This document shows, piece after piece, positions 8,914 to 17,143 of a stretch of DNA of 43,799 nt. The notes below the pieces were generated by a model that was not told where the DNA came from, made no database searches, and worked only from the letters and a program-made list of their open reading frames with translations. Position numbers and translations under genes: made by a program. Position 1 is the stretch's first letter, and each line of letters starts with the position of its first letter. This DNA comes from Clostridium puniceum (GTDB taxonomy: Bacteria; Bacillota; Clostridia; Clostridiales; Clostridiaceae), in NCBI RefSeq assembly GCF_002006345.1, contig NZ_LZZM01000189.1, positions 1-43,799 on the forward strand. The letters run 5' to 3'.

Positions 8914-10341
8914 TTAAAATTCGCCATGTATAGAAGTAAATCTATCATTTAATCTTAATAAATTTGTTTCAGGCATTATAATATTTGAATATTTCTCTTT
9001 TTTATTAGAATAAATCATACTTGGATAAGAAATATTTTCTTTAGGTATTATAATGCCAGATGCTGTAGTTTTTTCTTCTATTGATGAGGTGTCAAAAAAT
9101 GATATTTGATTAGGATTTATCCCCTTGTTTTTAGGGAGATTTTGCTCTAAAAGCTTATTTTTTATTTTATTATCATCAAAGGAAACATCACCATAATATC
9201 TGCCACTGCAAGTAATAAAATACTTAGCCCTTTTAAGTACCACCCTTAAATTTTTCAAATCCTCAAAAGTTAAGTTATGAACACGTCGAGTTTTTAAAAT
9301 CTTTTTAGCAGAAGTGACACCAATACCAGGTATGCGTAATAATTTTTCATAAGACGCTTTGTTAATTTCAATAGGAAAATCGTTTAAATTTGATAACGCC
9401 CAATAGGTTTTAGGATCGAAATTTAAATCAAAATTATCATCATCATTTTTTAAAAGTTCATCAGCTTTAAAGCCATAATATCTAAGGAGCCAATCAGCTT
9501 GGTAAAGTCTATGTTCGCGAATCATAGGTGGATGTATTATATCAGGAAGCAGTTTATTATCTTTAATAACAGGAACATAAGCAGAGTAGTAAACTCTTCT
9601 AAGGCTAAATTTGTTATAAAGTGCTTCTGAAAGTTTAAGTATTTTTCCATCACTTTCAGGAGTAGCACCAACAATTAATTGAGTACTTTGCCCTCCAGGA
9701 ACAAAGAGGGGCGTATTTTTTATGCTTTTTTTCATTTCATCATGATTAACTATGGAATTCTTAATAATTCCCATAGGTTTTAAAATATTATCTTTAGTCT
9801 TTTGTGGCGCTAAAAGTTTAAGGCTGTTACTAGAGGGAAGCTCTATATTAACACTCATTCTATCAACATATGTGCCTGCTTCTTGAATTAATTTTTCATC
9901 AGCGCCAGGAATTGCTTTAAGATGAATATAACCATTAAAGTTTTTTTCCAAACGTAGTTTTTTTGCTGTCTTAAGTAAAAGCTCCATAGTATTGTTAGGA
10001 TTTTTAACAATAGCAGAACTTAAAAAAAGCCCTTCAATATAATTACGTCTATAAAAATTAATAGTAAGTTCACACACATCATCAGGAGTGAAGCTAACCC
10101 TTAAAAAGTCTCTAGAAGCACCGTTTATACAGTATTTACAATCAAAAACACAATCATTTGAAAATAATATTTTAAGAAGAGAAATGCAGCGTCCATCAGG
10201 AGTAAAGCTATGGCAGATACCAGCTTCAGAAGCATTACCTATTCCATTATTAGAGTTCTTTCTCTTTGAGCCAGAAGAAGAACAAGATACATCATATTTT
10301 GCCGCATTAGATAAAATTTTTAATTTATCCATTAAATCCAT
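8914..10341 (-). CDS. Radical SAM DNA modification/repair protein (TIGR03916 type)
   Basis: 475 residues. The [4Fe-4S]/SAM cluster motif is C64-x3-C68-x2-C71 (NDCVFDCKYC), preceded by a family-typical Cys-rich stretch (YDVSC; GICHSFTPDGRC). A helix-hairpin-helix DNA-binding element, LLRIPGIGVTSAKKIL, lies near 330-350. This domain order identifies the family of putative DNA modification/repair radical SAM proteins always found with the TIGR03915 protein, which is the next gene. Start supported by AAGGAAG at good spacing. The promoter at 10398-10426 carries LexA-like boxes, which fits damage-induced expression. Substrate unknown. Confidence 0.9.
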   Translation of the reverse strand: MDLMDKLKILSNAAKYDVSCSSSGSKRKNSNNGIGNASEAGICHSFTPDGRCISLLKILFSNDCVFDCKYCINGASRDFLRVSFTPDDVCELTINFYRRNYIEGLFLSSAIVKNPNNTMELLLKTAKKLRLEKNFNGYIHLKAIPGADEKLIQEAGTYVDRMSVNIELPSSNSLKLLAPQKTKDNILKPMGIIKNSIVNHDEMKKSIKNTPLFVPGGQSTQLIVGATPESDGKILKLSEALYNKFSLRRVYYSAYVPVIKDNKLLPDIIHPPMIREHRLYQADWLLRYYGFKADELLKNDDDNFDLNFDPKTYWALSNLNDFPIEINKASYEKLLRIPGIGVTSAKKILKTRRVHNLTFEDLKNLRVVLKRAKYFITCSGRYYGDVSFDDNKIKNKLLEQNLPKNKGINPNQISFFDTSSIEEKTTASGIIIPKENISYPSMIYSNKKEKYSNIIMPETNLLRLNDRFTSIHGEF

Positions 10342-10376
10342 TTTACTACACTTCCTTTTAAATAGAAATAAAAAAA

Positions 10377-10426
10377 GAACATATATTCGTTGATATAATT
10401 ATATACGAATGTACGTTCTGTTGCAA
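10377..10426 (-). promoter_or_regulatory. Promoter of the repair pair with two LexA-like boxes
   Basis: Read on the minus strand: -35 TTGCAA (10421-10426), exactly 17 bases, -10 TATAAT (10398-10403). Two copies of CGAAT-N4-GTTC, close to the Firmicute LexA box CGAAC-N4-GTTCG, lie in opposite orientations: one in the spacer (10406-10418) and one just downstream of the -10 (10377-10389). Together they form an imperfect dyad across the promoter. LexA binding is inferred; the sequences differ from the consensus at one core base each. Confidence 0.65.
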
Positions 10427-10597
10427 CTATTCTTTCGAATTTATAAAGGTTTTAGTGAATTAATAAAAATAAAATTAATAGAAGTTTTTGAAATTTTAGA
10501 ATTAGAAGTATTGAAATAAATTTAGAATGTTTTCTATTTCCTTATAAATTCCTTATAATTATAATTTATCCTTATTGTTATGAGGGAGGATGAAAAA

Positions 10598-11302
10598 ATG
10601 AATGAAATTATTTTAGAAACAAAAAATTTATGTAAAACATTTAAGAAACAAGAGGCTAATAAGGATATTTCAATCTCAGTAAAAAGAAATTCTATCTATG
10701 GTCTTCTTGGAGCAAATGGAGCTGGAAAATCAACTTTTTTAAAAATGATAACAGGTATGCTTAGACCAACTTCTGGTGAAATTTTATTTGATGGACACAA
10801 ATGGAGTAGAAAGAATTTAAATTGCATAGGATCTTTAATAGAATCAGCTCCTTTATACGAAAATTTAACAGCAAAAGAGAACTTAAAGGTTCGTACTACA
10901 GTGCTTGGATTACCAGATTCAAGAATTAAAGAAGTTCTTAATATAGTAGATCTTAAAGATACAGGAAAGAAGAGAGCAGGTCAATTTTCAATGGGAATGA
11001 AGCAAAGATTAGGAATTGCAATTGCATTAATTAATAGTCCTAAACTATTAATTTTAGATGAACCAACTAATGGATTAGATCCTTTTGGAATACAAGAATT
11101 AAGAGAATTAATAAAGTCTTTTCCTAAGAAAGGTATTACAGTAATATTGTCAAGTCATATGTTAAATGAAGTAGAGCAGATTGCAGACCATATTGGAATT
11201 ATTTCAAATGGTGTATTAGGATATCAAGGTGAACTTAAAAAGGGACAAGATTTAGAAAAATTATTTATGGATATTGCTAAAAAATATAGAAAAGAGGCTT
11301 AA
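10598..11302 (+). CDS. ABC transporter ATP-binding protein, bacitracin/lantibiotic-immunity type
   Basis: About 234 residues from ATG 10598 (MNEIILETKNLCKTFKK), chosen because GGGAGG precedes it; the longer frame starts inside that ribosome site. Walker A GANGAGKST, signature FSMGMKQRLGIA, Walker B LLILDEPTNGLDP and the switch histidine (ILSSHMLNE) are all present. The BcrA-like family powers export or expulsion of membrane-active peptides. It is the first gene of an operon with two permeases and a two-component system, typical of self-protection or sensing modules against lantibiotics. No lantibiotic precursor gene is visible nearby, so it probably protects against peptides made by others. 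Confidence 0.9.
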   Translation: MNEIILETKNLCKTFKKQEANKDISISVKRNSIYGLLGANGAGKSTFLKMITGMLRPTSGEILFDGHKWSRKNLNCIGSLIESAPLYENLTAKENLKVRTTVLGLPDSRIKEVLNIVDLKDTGKKRAGQFSMGMKQRLGIAIALINSPKLLILDEPTNGLDPFGIQELRELIKSFPKKGITVILSSHMLNEVEQIADHIGIISNGVLGYQGELKKGQDLEKLFMDIAKKYRKEA

Positions 11303-11304
11303 AG

Positions 11305-12054
11305 ATGTTTAAATATTTTTTATATGAAAACACAAAAATTAAACGTACTTTTATAAAAAAATTAATTTGGTTAGCACCAATTCTAGTAATTATATTTTCA
11401 TTTATTAATCCATTTACTTTTCAGGCCAATGTGTATAATTGGTGGTGTGTTTTGATGTTTCCTGGCACTCTATCTTTAGGTTGTGCACTTTTAAATAGAA
11501 TAGATGGTTGTATGAAAAACAGAGCTATAATAGCACTTCCATTAGAATTAAAGAAAGTATGGATTGCTAAAGTGCTTATAGGGGTAAAAAATATATCTTT
11601 TTCTTGTATTATTATTTTTGTGGCAGCACAATTAGGTGCGTTTGTATTTCCAATAGACTATGGAAGCAGAATTCCAGTGTTAAATAGTTTGGCTGGGATT
11701 ATTATACTTATAATTACATGTATGTGGCAAGTACCATTGTGGATGTTTTTAGAAAGTAAAATAGATATGTTTCCAACTATAATTTTAAGTGTAGCAGTTA
11801 ATTTTTTCTTTGGTGTCGTTTGGTCTATAGAAAAGTATTGGTGGATGATTCCATTTGCATATAAAGATAGACTTATGTGTCCAGTATTAAAGATCCTTCC
11901 AAATGGCTTGCCAGCTAAACCGGGTAATCAAACATTTACTCCAGAATTGCTTAATACTTCTGCTATACCTTTAGGCATTGGAGTATCTATTGTATTGTTT
12001 TTAATAGTTACTTATTTAACAGCTAAGTGGTATGAAAGGCAGGAGGCGGTATAA
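11305..12054 (+). CDS. Lantibiotic-immunity ABC permease, first subunit (EpiE/MutE type)
   Basis: 249-residue integral membrane protein with about six hydrophobic segments (near 22-37, 45-62, 94-112, 129-150, 158-176, 225-242). It starts 3 bases after the ATPase stop and is followed, 2 bases past its own stop, by a second permease. The family is recognised by size, topology and context rather than by a sharp motif; such paired permeases form the membrane channel with a BcrA-type ATPase. Confidence 0.8.
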   Translation: MFKYFLYENTKIKRTFIKKLIWLAPILVIIFSFINPFTFQANVYNWWCVLMFPGTLSLGCALLNRIDGCMKNRAIIALPLELKKVWIAKVLIGVKNISFSCIIIFVAAQLGAFVFPIDYGSRIPVLNSLAGIIILIITCMWQVPLWMFLESKIDMFPTIILSVAVNFFFGVVWSIEKYWWMIPFAYKDRLMCPVLKILPNGLPAKPGNQTFTPELLNTSAIPLGIGVSIVLFLIVTYLTAKWYERQEAV

Positions 12055-12055
12055 T

Positions 12056-12838
12056 ATGCTTACATTTTTTCGCCTTATGAAGGCAGACTTTATGAAAATG
12101 AAGAGGACTCCATTTTATTGGATTCACATTGTTATGCCTATTATAGGTGTAACAACATTTCTGGTTTATTATTCTTTCACATCATTAAATACTGTAACTA
12201 AGGTGAATTTATATTTAGACGCTTTAGTAATAACTTTTCCTGTATTAATTGGAATTATATGTTCCATGGTAGTACAACAAGAAGCTGTAGCAGGAAAATT
12301 TAAAGAAATGATTGGAACAAGATATGGAAAAAGTAAATGTCTTTTAGGTAAGATATTAATACTGCTGTGTACAGGTTTTCTTTCTTTTACTTTAGCAATA
12401 GGTGCTTTTTATATTGGGTTTCAATATTTATTAAAACAAAACTCATTACAGTTTTCTTTTTATGCTAATATAATATTAATTATATTTTGGTGTCAAATTT
12501 TTATTTATCTATTTCATTTATGGTTGAGCATTAATTTTGGAAGTGGAGCATCCGTAGGAATTGGGATATTTGAAAGTTTGGTTTCAGCATTATTTATAAC
12601 AGGACTTGGTGATGGAATATGGCAATGGATACCTTGTGGATGGGGCATTAAAATTTGCAATAATTTTTTTATTAAAGAAACAAATTCAGCAGATATATTT
12701 AATAAGATTGCAGATATAAATGTTTGGAGTAGTAATAGTATGATAGGCATTAGAAATAGTGTAATATTTACAATTTTCTTTGGAGTTTTTTTGTTAATAT
12801 GGTTTGAGTTTTATGAGAGTAATGGAGAAAAACAATAG
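12056..12838 (+). CDS. Lantibiotic-immunity ABC permease, second subunit (EpiG/MutG type)
   Basis: About 260 residues from ATG 12056 (MLTFFRLMKADFMKMKRTPF), chosen because AGGAGG precedes it; the longer frame overlaps the previous gene. The amphipathic LMKADFMKMKRTPFYWIH-like start is typical of this permease group. About six membrane segments follow. It forms the transporter with the two preceding gene products. Seventy bases separate it from the response regulator gene. Confidence 0.82.
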   Translation: MLTFFRLMKADFMKMKRTPFYWIHIVMPIIGVTTFLVYYSFTSLNTVTKVNLYLDALVITFPVLIGIICSMVVQQEAVAGKFKEMIGTRYGKSKCLLGKILILLCTGFLSFTLAIGAFYIGFQYLLKQNSLQFSFYANIILIIFWCQIFIYLFHLWLSINFGSGASVGIGIFESLVSALFITGLGDGIWQWIPCGWGIKICNNFFIKETNSADIFNKIADINVWSSNSMIGIRNSVIFTIFFGVFLLIWFEFYESNGEKQ

Positions 12839-12908
12839 ATTACTATGTTAAATTAAAAATGATTAATTATTAAATTTAGTTATAGTAAAAGCAGGAGGTA
12901 TCGAAGAT

Positions 12909-13568
12909 ATGGCGCATATTTTAGCAATTGACGATGAGGAAGGTATATTAAAAATAATAAAAAGTGCATTAGAAAAAGAAGGTCATAATGTTATGACTTT
13001 TTCGAATTCAACTTTATTACCAAAAGAGGAATATGTAAAATATGATTTAATTCTGCTTGATGTTATGATGCCGCAAATTGATGGATTTTCTCTTTGTAAA
13101 GAAATACGAACTTTAGTTGATTGCCCCATTATTTTTCTAACAGCAAAAACTATGGAACAGGATATTGTAATGGGACTAAGCTTAGGTGGGGATGACTATA
13201 TAGCAAAACCTTTTGGAATTAATGAATTAAGAGCTAGGGTTTCAGCCCATTTAAGACGTGAACATAGAGAAAAACAAAATGCATTTTCTATTTCTGGTCT
13301 TAAATTTAATATAACTGGAAAAGAAATTTATTACAATCAAAAATTAATTAATTTTACAAAAAGTGAATATAGTATTTGTGAATATTTAGCTATAAATCAT
13401 GGGCAAGTGTTTTCAAAAGAACGAATCTATGAAAATGTATATGGCTATGATGGAAACAGTGATACGGCAACAATTGTAGAACATATAAAGAATATTCGTA
13501 ATAAGCTTAAAAATATAGGGGTGAATCCAATAGAAACAGTTTGGGGGATTGGATACAAATGGAAGTGA
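12909..13568 (+). CDS. OmpR/PhoB-type response regulator
   Basis: 219 residues. The receiver domain has DDE near 8-10, D51 as phospho-acceptor (LLDVMMPQIDG), the T of FLTAK and the K of AKPFG. The winged-helix C-terminal domain (about 125-219) ends in ETVWGIGYKWK. Ribosome site AGGAGG. The neighbouring kinase gene overlaps its end. It probably controls the upstream immunity transporter, as in NisRK/SpaRK-like or BceRS-like modules. Confidence 0.92.
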   Translation: MAHILAIDDEEGILKIIKSALEKEGHNVMTFSNSTLLPKEEYVKYDLILLDVMMPQIDGFSLCKEIRTLVDCPIIFLTAKTMEQDIVMGLSLGGDDYIAKPFGINELRARVSAHLRREHREKQNAFSISGLKFNITGKEIYYNQKLINFTKSEYSICEYLAINHGQVFSKERIYENVYGYDGNSDTATIVEHIKNIRNKLKNIGVNPIETVWGIGYKWK

Positions 13569-14929
13569 TAAAAAGAGAAAAAAGCATTTCTAAGATTTTT
13601 GCAATATACATAATAATTTTTTGTATAGTAGTAGCTATTCTAATAGTATCTGATTCAGCTTTATTTCTAGTTGCAGCAGATAGAGGATTTATTTTGCCAG
13701 CTAATTATTATGAACAGCAGATTGAAAAGTATAGAGATGATATAGCTAAAGCACAAGATGTTAGTAAAATAATACCAAAGGAATGTGATTATGCAGTTTA
13801 TAATTTAGAAGGCAAGATGCTGCAAGGAAATTTTTCAGAAGAGAAATCATTAAATATATGGCAGCTTGTTCAAAATGAAGAAATAATTAATGGCAATAAG
13901 TATTATAAAATTATACAGAGAAAAGGTGAAGTATGTGTTGTTGAGTATACTCTAGTAAGCAGTTTTGCTAATCCTACTTTAAAAAAATATATTCCTAACG
14001 CTGAGTTGGGATTTATAATTATATTTTTAATTTTATTTATTTTTGAAATAATTATTGTTTCCAAATGCTTTAGAAATAGGATGTTAAAGGAAATGCAAAT
14101 TTTAAAAGATACTACAAAAAATATACAGATGAAAAATTTAAATTTTGAAATGAAATATTCAAATATAATAGAAATTAATGAAGTACTTTATGCCTTAGAT
14201 AAAATGAAAATGGAATTATATGAATCTCTTAATAAGCAATGGGAAATGGAAGAAATGCGTAAAGAACAAATAGTAGCATTAGCACATGATATAAAAACTC
14301 CACTTACAATTATTAAAGGAAATTCAGAACTTTTAAATGAATTGGATTTAAAATCAGATCAAGCTGAATTTAATAAGCGTATTTTAATTGAAGTAAGTAA
14401 TATGGAATCTTATATCAAATCTTTAATAGAAATTATGAAATCAGAAAAAGAACCTGCAATTGAAAAGAAAAAGATAGAGTTAAAAGCATTTGTAAAGGAA
14501 ATTATTGAACAGGGAATTTCAATGAGTATGAAAAAACAATTAAGATTTACGAGTGAAATTAATGAACTTCCACAATTTGCATTTATTGATAAAGTGGAAT
14601 TAAAAAGAGCTATAAATAATGTTATTTCTAATGCAATTGATTACTCACCAATAAATGGAGAAATAATATTTTATTGTGATTCTAATGACAAGTATATAAG
14701 GTTTATAATCGAAGATTCAGGAAGTGGTTTTACTAAAGAAGAATTAAAGTCAGCAACAGAGCAATTTTTTCAAGGAGATAAAAGCAGAAATTCAAAAAAT
14801 CATTATGGAATGGGTTTATATATTGCAAAAAAGTTTATTGAAAGGCATAATGGAAGAATATACTTGAGTAATTCTGAAAAGTTTGGCGGCGCTAAAGTGA
14901 TTTTAGAATTACCAAGTACACTTTATTAA
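13559..14929 (+). CDS. Sensor histidine kinase paired with the immunity transporter
   Basis: About 456 residues from ATG 13559, overlapping the regulator's end by 10 bases. Two membrane segments (about 12-40 and 148-168) enclose an extracytoplasmic loop of about 105 residues, followed by a HAMP-like linker. The H-box ALAHDIKTPLTIIKG contains the phosphorylated histidine near residue 243; the N-box (NNVISNAIDYS) and glycine boxes (EDSGSGF, HYGMGLYIAKKF) complete the kinase. The loop is much longer than in intramembrane-sensing BceS kinases, so direct peptide sensing is possible. Confidence 0.9.
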   Translation: MEVIKREKSISKIFAIYIIIFCIVVAILIVSDSALFLVAADRGFILPANYYEQQIEKYRDDIAKAQDVSKIIPKECDYAVYNLEGKMLQGNFSEEKSLNIWQLVQNEEIINGNKYYKIIQRKGEVCVVEYTLVSSFANPTLKKYIPNAELGFIIIFLILFIFEIIIVSKCFRNRMLKEMQILKDTTKNIQMKNLNFEMKYSNIIEINEVLYALDKMKMELYESLNKQWEMEEMRKEQIVALAHDIKTPLTIIKGNSELLNELDLKSDQAEFNKRILIEVSNMESYIKSLIEIMKSEKEPAIEKKKIELKAFVKEIIEQGISMSMKKQLRFTSEINELPQFAFIDKVELKRAINNVISNAIDYSPINGEIIFYCDSNDKYIRFIIEDSGSGFTKEELKSATEQFFQGDKSRNSKNHYGMGLYIAKKFIERHNGRIYLSNSEKFGGAKVILELPSTLY

Positions 14930-15038
14930 AAGCAATAAATTAATTATATTTTAGAAAAGCATCCCAATGGAACTATTATAATAATGGAATGGAACTAGAT
15001 ATAATTCAGTTTAATTTATGTAAACAGGAGGATGAAAA

Positions 15039-15560
15039 ATGATACTTTCAGGAAAAGAAATCAAAAATAAACTGGGGAAAGAAATTAAAATAGAGCCTTT
15101 TAGTGAGAACCAGCTTAATCCCAATAGTTATAATCTAAGATTACACAATGAACTATTAGTTTATGATGAAACAATTTTAGATATGAAAAAGCAAAACAAA
15201 GTGAAAAAGATAATTATACCAGAAGAAGGTTTAGTCTTAGAACCTGGAAAGCTTTATCTTGGAAGAACTTTAGAGTATACAGAGACGGATAAATATGTAC
15301 CAATGTTGGAGGGAAGATCTTCAATTGGAAGATTAGGATTATTCATTAATGTTACTGCTGGATTTGGAGACGTAGGATTTAAAGGATATTGGACATTGGA
15401 AATATTTTGTATTCAGCCAATAAGGATTTATTCTGACGTTGAATTATGCCAAATATATTATCATGCCGTTGAAGGTGATTATGATATATATAATAGTGGG
15501 AAATATCAAAACAATGAAGGTGTTCAACCAAGTCTGCTGTATAAGGACTTTGAACTTTAA
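15039..15560 (+). CDS. dcd: dCTP deaminase (Dcd/dUTPase-like)
   Basis: 173 residues. Converts dCTP to dUTP, or directly to dUMP in the bifunctional class, feeding thymidylate synthesis. Family motifs: NPNSYNLRL near the start, LEGRSSIGRLGL and GFKGYWTLEI. Ribosome site AGGAGG is well placed. It is a single gene flanked on the right by prophage debris; dcd genes also occur on phages, so phage origin is possible, but the gene looks intact and its codon use is like its neighbours. Confidence 0.88.
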   Translation: MILSGKEIKNKLGKEIKIEPFSENQLNPNSYNLRLHNELLVYDETILDMKKQNKVKKIIIPEEGLVLEPGKLYLGRTLEYTETDKYVPMLEGRSSIGRLGLFINVTAGFGDVGFKGYWTLEIFCIQPIRIYSDVELCQIYYHAVEGDYDIYNSGKYQNNEGVQPSLLYKDFEL

Positions 15561-15575
15561 TTTATTTTTGAAACG

Positions 15576-15698
15576 TCAAAAATTCAAATTTAAAATTTTT
15601 TCTATTATACTTTTAGCTGTTTTAATCATATCATCATTTACGTGTGAGTATGTTTCCATAGTTTTTTTGACATCGTGTCTAAGAACTTTGCAGCAGTT
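15576..15698 (-). pseudogene. C-terminal remnant of a tyrosine recombinase (phage integrase)
   Basis: Forty codons on the minus strand, closed by TGA at 15576 and cut off upstream by an in-frame TAA at 15699-15701. They read VLRHDVKKTMETYSHVNDD and then a helical tail, the standard end of Tyr recombinases with the conserved histidine and the nucleophilic tyrosine in TYSHV. The rest of the enzyme is absent, so it cannot be active. It lies next to a lysozyme fragment and marks a lost prophage or integrative element. Confidence 0.8.
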
Positions 15699-15773
15699 TT
15701 AAAATCTATTATTACACAAATTAGCAGTGCAATACAACTAGTGTTAACAGATACACAATAAGCAACAGTTTAA

Positions 15774-15968
15774 CTTTTAATAGTAGCCTTTAAGATTACT
15801 ATTTCATATTATGTAATGATTGAATTAGTCTCCATGTCTTATAATGTTGGCACAGGTGGTCTGTTAGGCTCTACATTATACAAAAATGTAGTTGCAGGCA
15901 AAGAGAGAGTGGAACTATAACAAGCAATTTTCAAGCTTGGTCAAAAATCTACCTTCATTTTTTTGTAA
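15774..15968 (+). pseudogene. Fragment of a phage-type GH24 lysozyme
   Basis: An open stretch from 15774 (after TAA 15771-15773) to a stop at 15966 encodes ELVSMSYNVGTGGLLGSTLY, then KNVVAGK and NFQAWSK. This is the middle of T4/P22-type phage lysozymes (LVS..YNVGTG..STL...). The catalytic N-terminal region and the end after WSK are missing, and there is no ribosome site. It supports a prophage scar together with the integrase fragment. Confidence 0.65.
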
Positions 15969-15991
15969 TAATATATTAAGAAAAGGTTAAC

Positions 15992-16318
15992 ATGATTGAC
16001 AAACAACTGACAAAATCAAATGATAATATGTTAATTAGAGAAAGGGTGTTTGATAATATGATAAAAGGAAATGATGAATTAGAAATTATGCACAAAGTTA
16101 CATCAAAAGAGAAAAAAATATTAAAGAAAGCACTAGATGGAATAAAGGGATGGAACTTTAACCCTATAGACGTAGTTACTAATGGCATAGGAGATTATTA
16201 TTTTATATGTAAAGTAAAAACAATAATAGAAAATCTGCAAATGAAAATGGCGAGAATATATATAAAAATACAAAAAGATAATAAGCCAAGATTATTAAGT
16301 ATAGAAGAGATAGCATAA
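15992..16318 (+). CDS. Hypothetical protein, 108 residues
   Basis: Not recognised. A small, charged protein without membrane segments or cysteine motifs. It has a Lys-rich helical first half (SKEKKILKKALDGIKGW) and a predicted beta pair (GDYYFICKVKTI and MARIYIKIQKD). A ribosome site AAAGG lies 5 bases before the ATG. It sits just after prophage debris, so it may be a leftover cargo gene. Codon use is like its neighbours. Confidence 0.55.
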   Translation: MIDKQLTKSNDNMLIRERVFDNMIKGNDELEIMHKVTSKEKKILKKALDGIKGWNFNPIDVVTNGIGDYYFICKVKTIIENLQMKMARIYIKIQKDNKPRLLSIEEIA

Positions 16319-16399
16319 GAAATTAAAGATATTTATATAGTATTTTTACACGAAACATATAAATTAAATTATTCAGTCGGAAGAAAACAAACATAAAGT

Positions 16400-16448
16400 A
16401 GAAGAGATTATTTTTTATAGCAGAACTTTATCTGAAATAATTTCTTCT
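16400..16448. other. Long hairpin downstream of the hypothetical gene
   Basis: The arm at 16400-16413 (AGAAGAGATTATTT) pairs with 16435-16448 with one G-T mismatch around a 21-base loop. There is no immediate T tract, so it may be an RNA stabiliser or a degenerate terminator for the gene ending at 16318. Confidence 0.5.
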
Positions 16449-16484
16449 AAAAAAGAATCAATATATAATTTTTTTTGAAAGTTA

Positions 16485-16527
16485 AAGCAGTAGCCAGGAG
16501 TAATCCACTACTGCTTATTTTATTTAA
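16485..16527 (+). terminator. Probable terminator ahead of the riboswitch
   Basis: AAGCAGTAG (16485-16493) pairs perfectly with CTACTGCTT (16508-16516) over a 14-base loop, followed by ATTTTATTT. It separates the hypothetical gene from the riboswitch-controlled unit. Confidence 0.65.
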
Positions 16528-16604
16528 AATGAATTGAATAAATGATATGTTATATAATGAGAATAAAGTTTTCAGCTTAAGAGTACGATAAATTTAATAT
16601 AAAA

Positions 16605-16708
16605 TTGGCAAAGCAGTTGAAAAACTGTGACGCAAAGCTAAAGGGCCTTTTCCTTTAAAAGGATGGCAGCCAGTTGCAAGTCTTTGCCTATTTGAAATGA
16701 ATAGGAGG
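16605..16708 (+). ncRNA. Cyclic di-GMP-I (GEMM-I) riboswitch
   Basis: The GEMM-I core is visible: GGCAAAG, a hairpin CAGTT-GAAA-AACTG with the conserved GAAA tetraloop, TGACGCAAAGC, GGGCC, a second stem (CCTTT/AAAGG) and ATGGCAGCCAGTTGC. The 3' part CTTTGCC (16682-16688) can pair with GGCAAAG (16607-16613). A second hairpin, CCTATT (16687-16692) with AATAGG (16700-16705), covers the ribosome site AATAGGAGG and shares two cytosines with the first pairing. This suggests control of translation of the CheY-like gene by c-di-GMP. The direction of the switch is inference. Confidence 0.85.
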
Positions 16709-16716
16709 AAAATAAA

Positions 16717-17082
16717 ATGAGCAAAAAAATTTTAATTTGTGATGACACTAAATTTATGAGAACCATGTTAAAGAATTCTTTGGAGAAAGAGGGGTATGAA
16801 GTAGTTGATGAAGCAGAAAATGGAGAAATATTAATTAAAAAATATAAGCAATTAAAACCTGATTTAATATTAATTGATGTTACAATGCCTGTAATGGATG
16901 GAATTAGCGCACTTTCATCTATAATGGAGATTGACCCCAATGCAAATGTGATTATGTGTTCTGCAATGGGACAAGAGGAAATTGTTATTAAAGCTATTAA
17001 AGTTGGGGCTAAAGATTTTATTGTTAAGCCATTTAAAACTGAAAGATTAATAGAATCTGTTAAAAAAGTACTAGGAAATTAA
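16717..17082 (+). CDS. CheY-like single-domain response regulator
   Basis: 121 residues, only a receiver domain: DD at 9-10, phospho-acceptor D54 (ILIDVTMPVMDG), S of MCSAMG, K of VKPFK. Stand-alone receivers of this type bind the flagellar switch or act in phosphorelays. Its leader is a c-di-GMP-I riboswitch, so output is tied to the motile/sessile second messenger. No chemotaxis genes are adjacent. Start fixed by AGGAGG at 16703-16708. Confidence 0.92.
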   Translation: MSKKILICDDTKFMRTMLKNSLEKEGYEVVDEAENGEILIKKYKQLKPDLILIDVTMPVMDGISALSSIMEIDPNANVIMCSAMGQEEIVIKAIKVGAKDFIVKPFKTERLIESVKKVLGN

Positions 17083-17143
17083 AAAGAATATTGATATATA
17101 CGGAATATTCAATAAGTTATTGTGAAAATGAGGAGGGGAACAA

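Noticed and set aside
10088..10393. Plus-strand 101-residue frame
   Set aside because: Lies opposite the conserved radical SAM cluster region and the SOS-like promoter; it is a shadow.
15439..15702. Plus-strand frame overlapping the end of dcd
   Set aside because: Its first part is an out-of-frame reading of dcd and the rest lies on the complement of the integrase fragment; it has no ribosome site.
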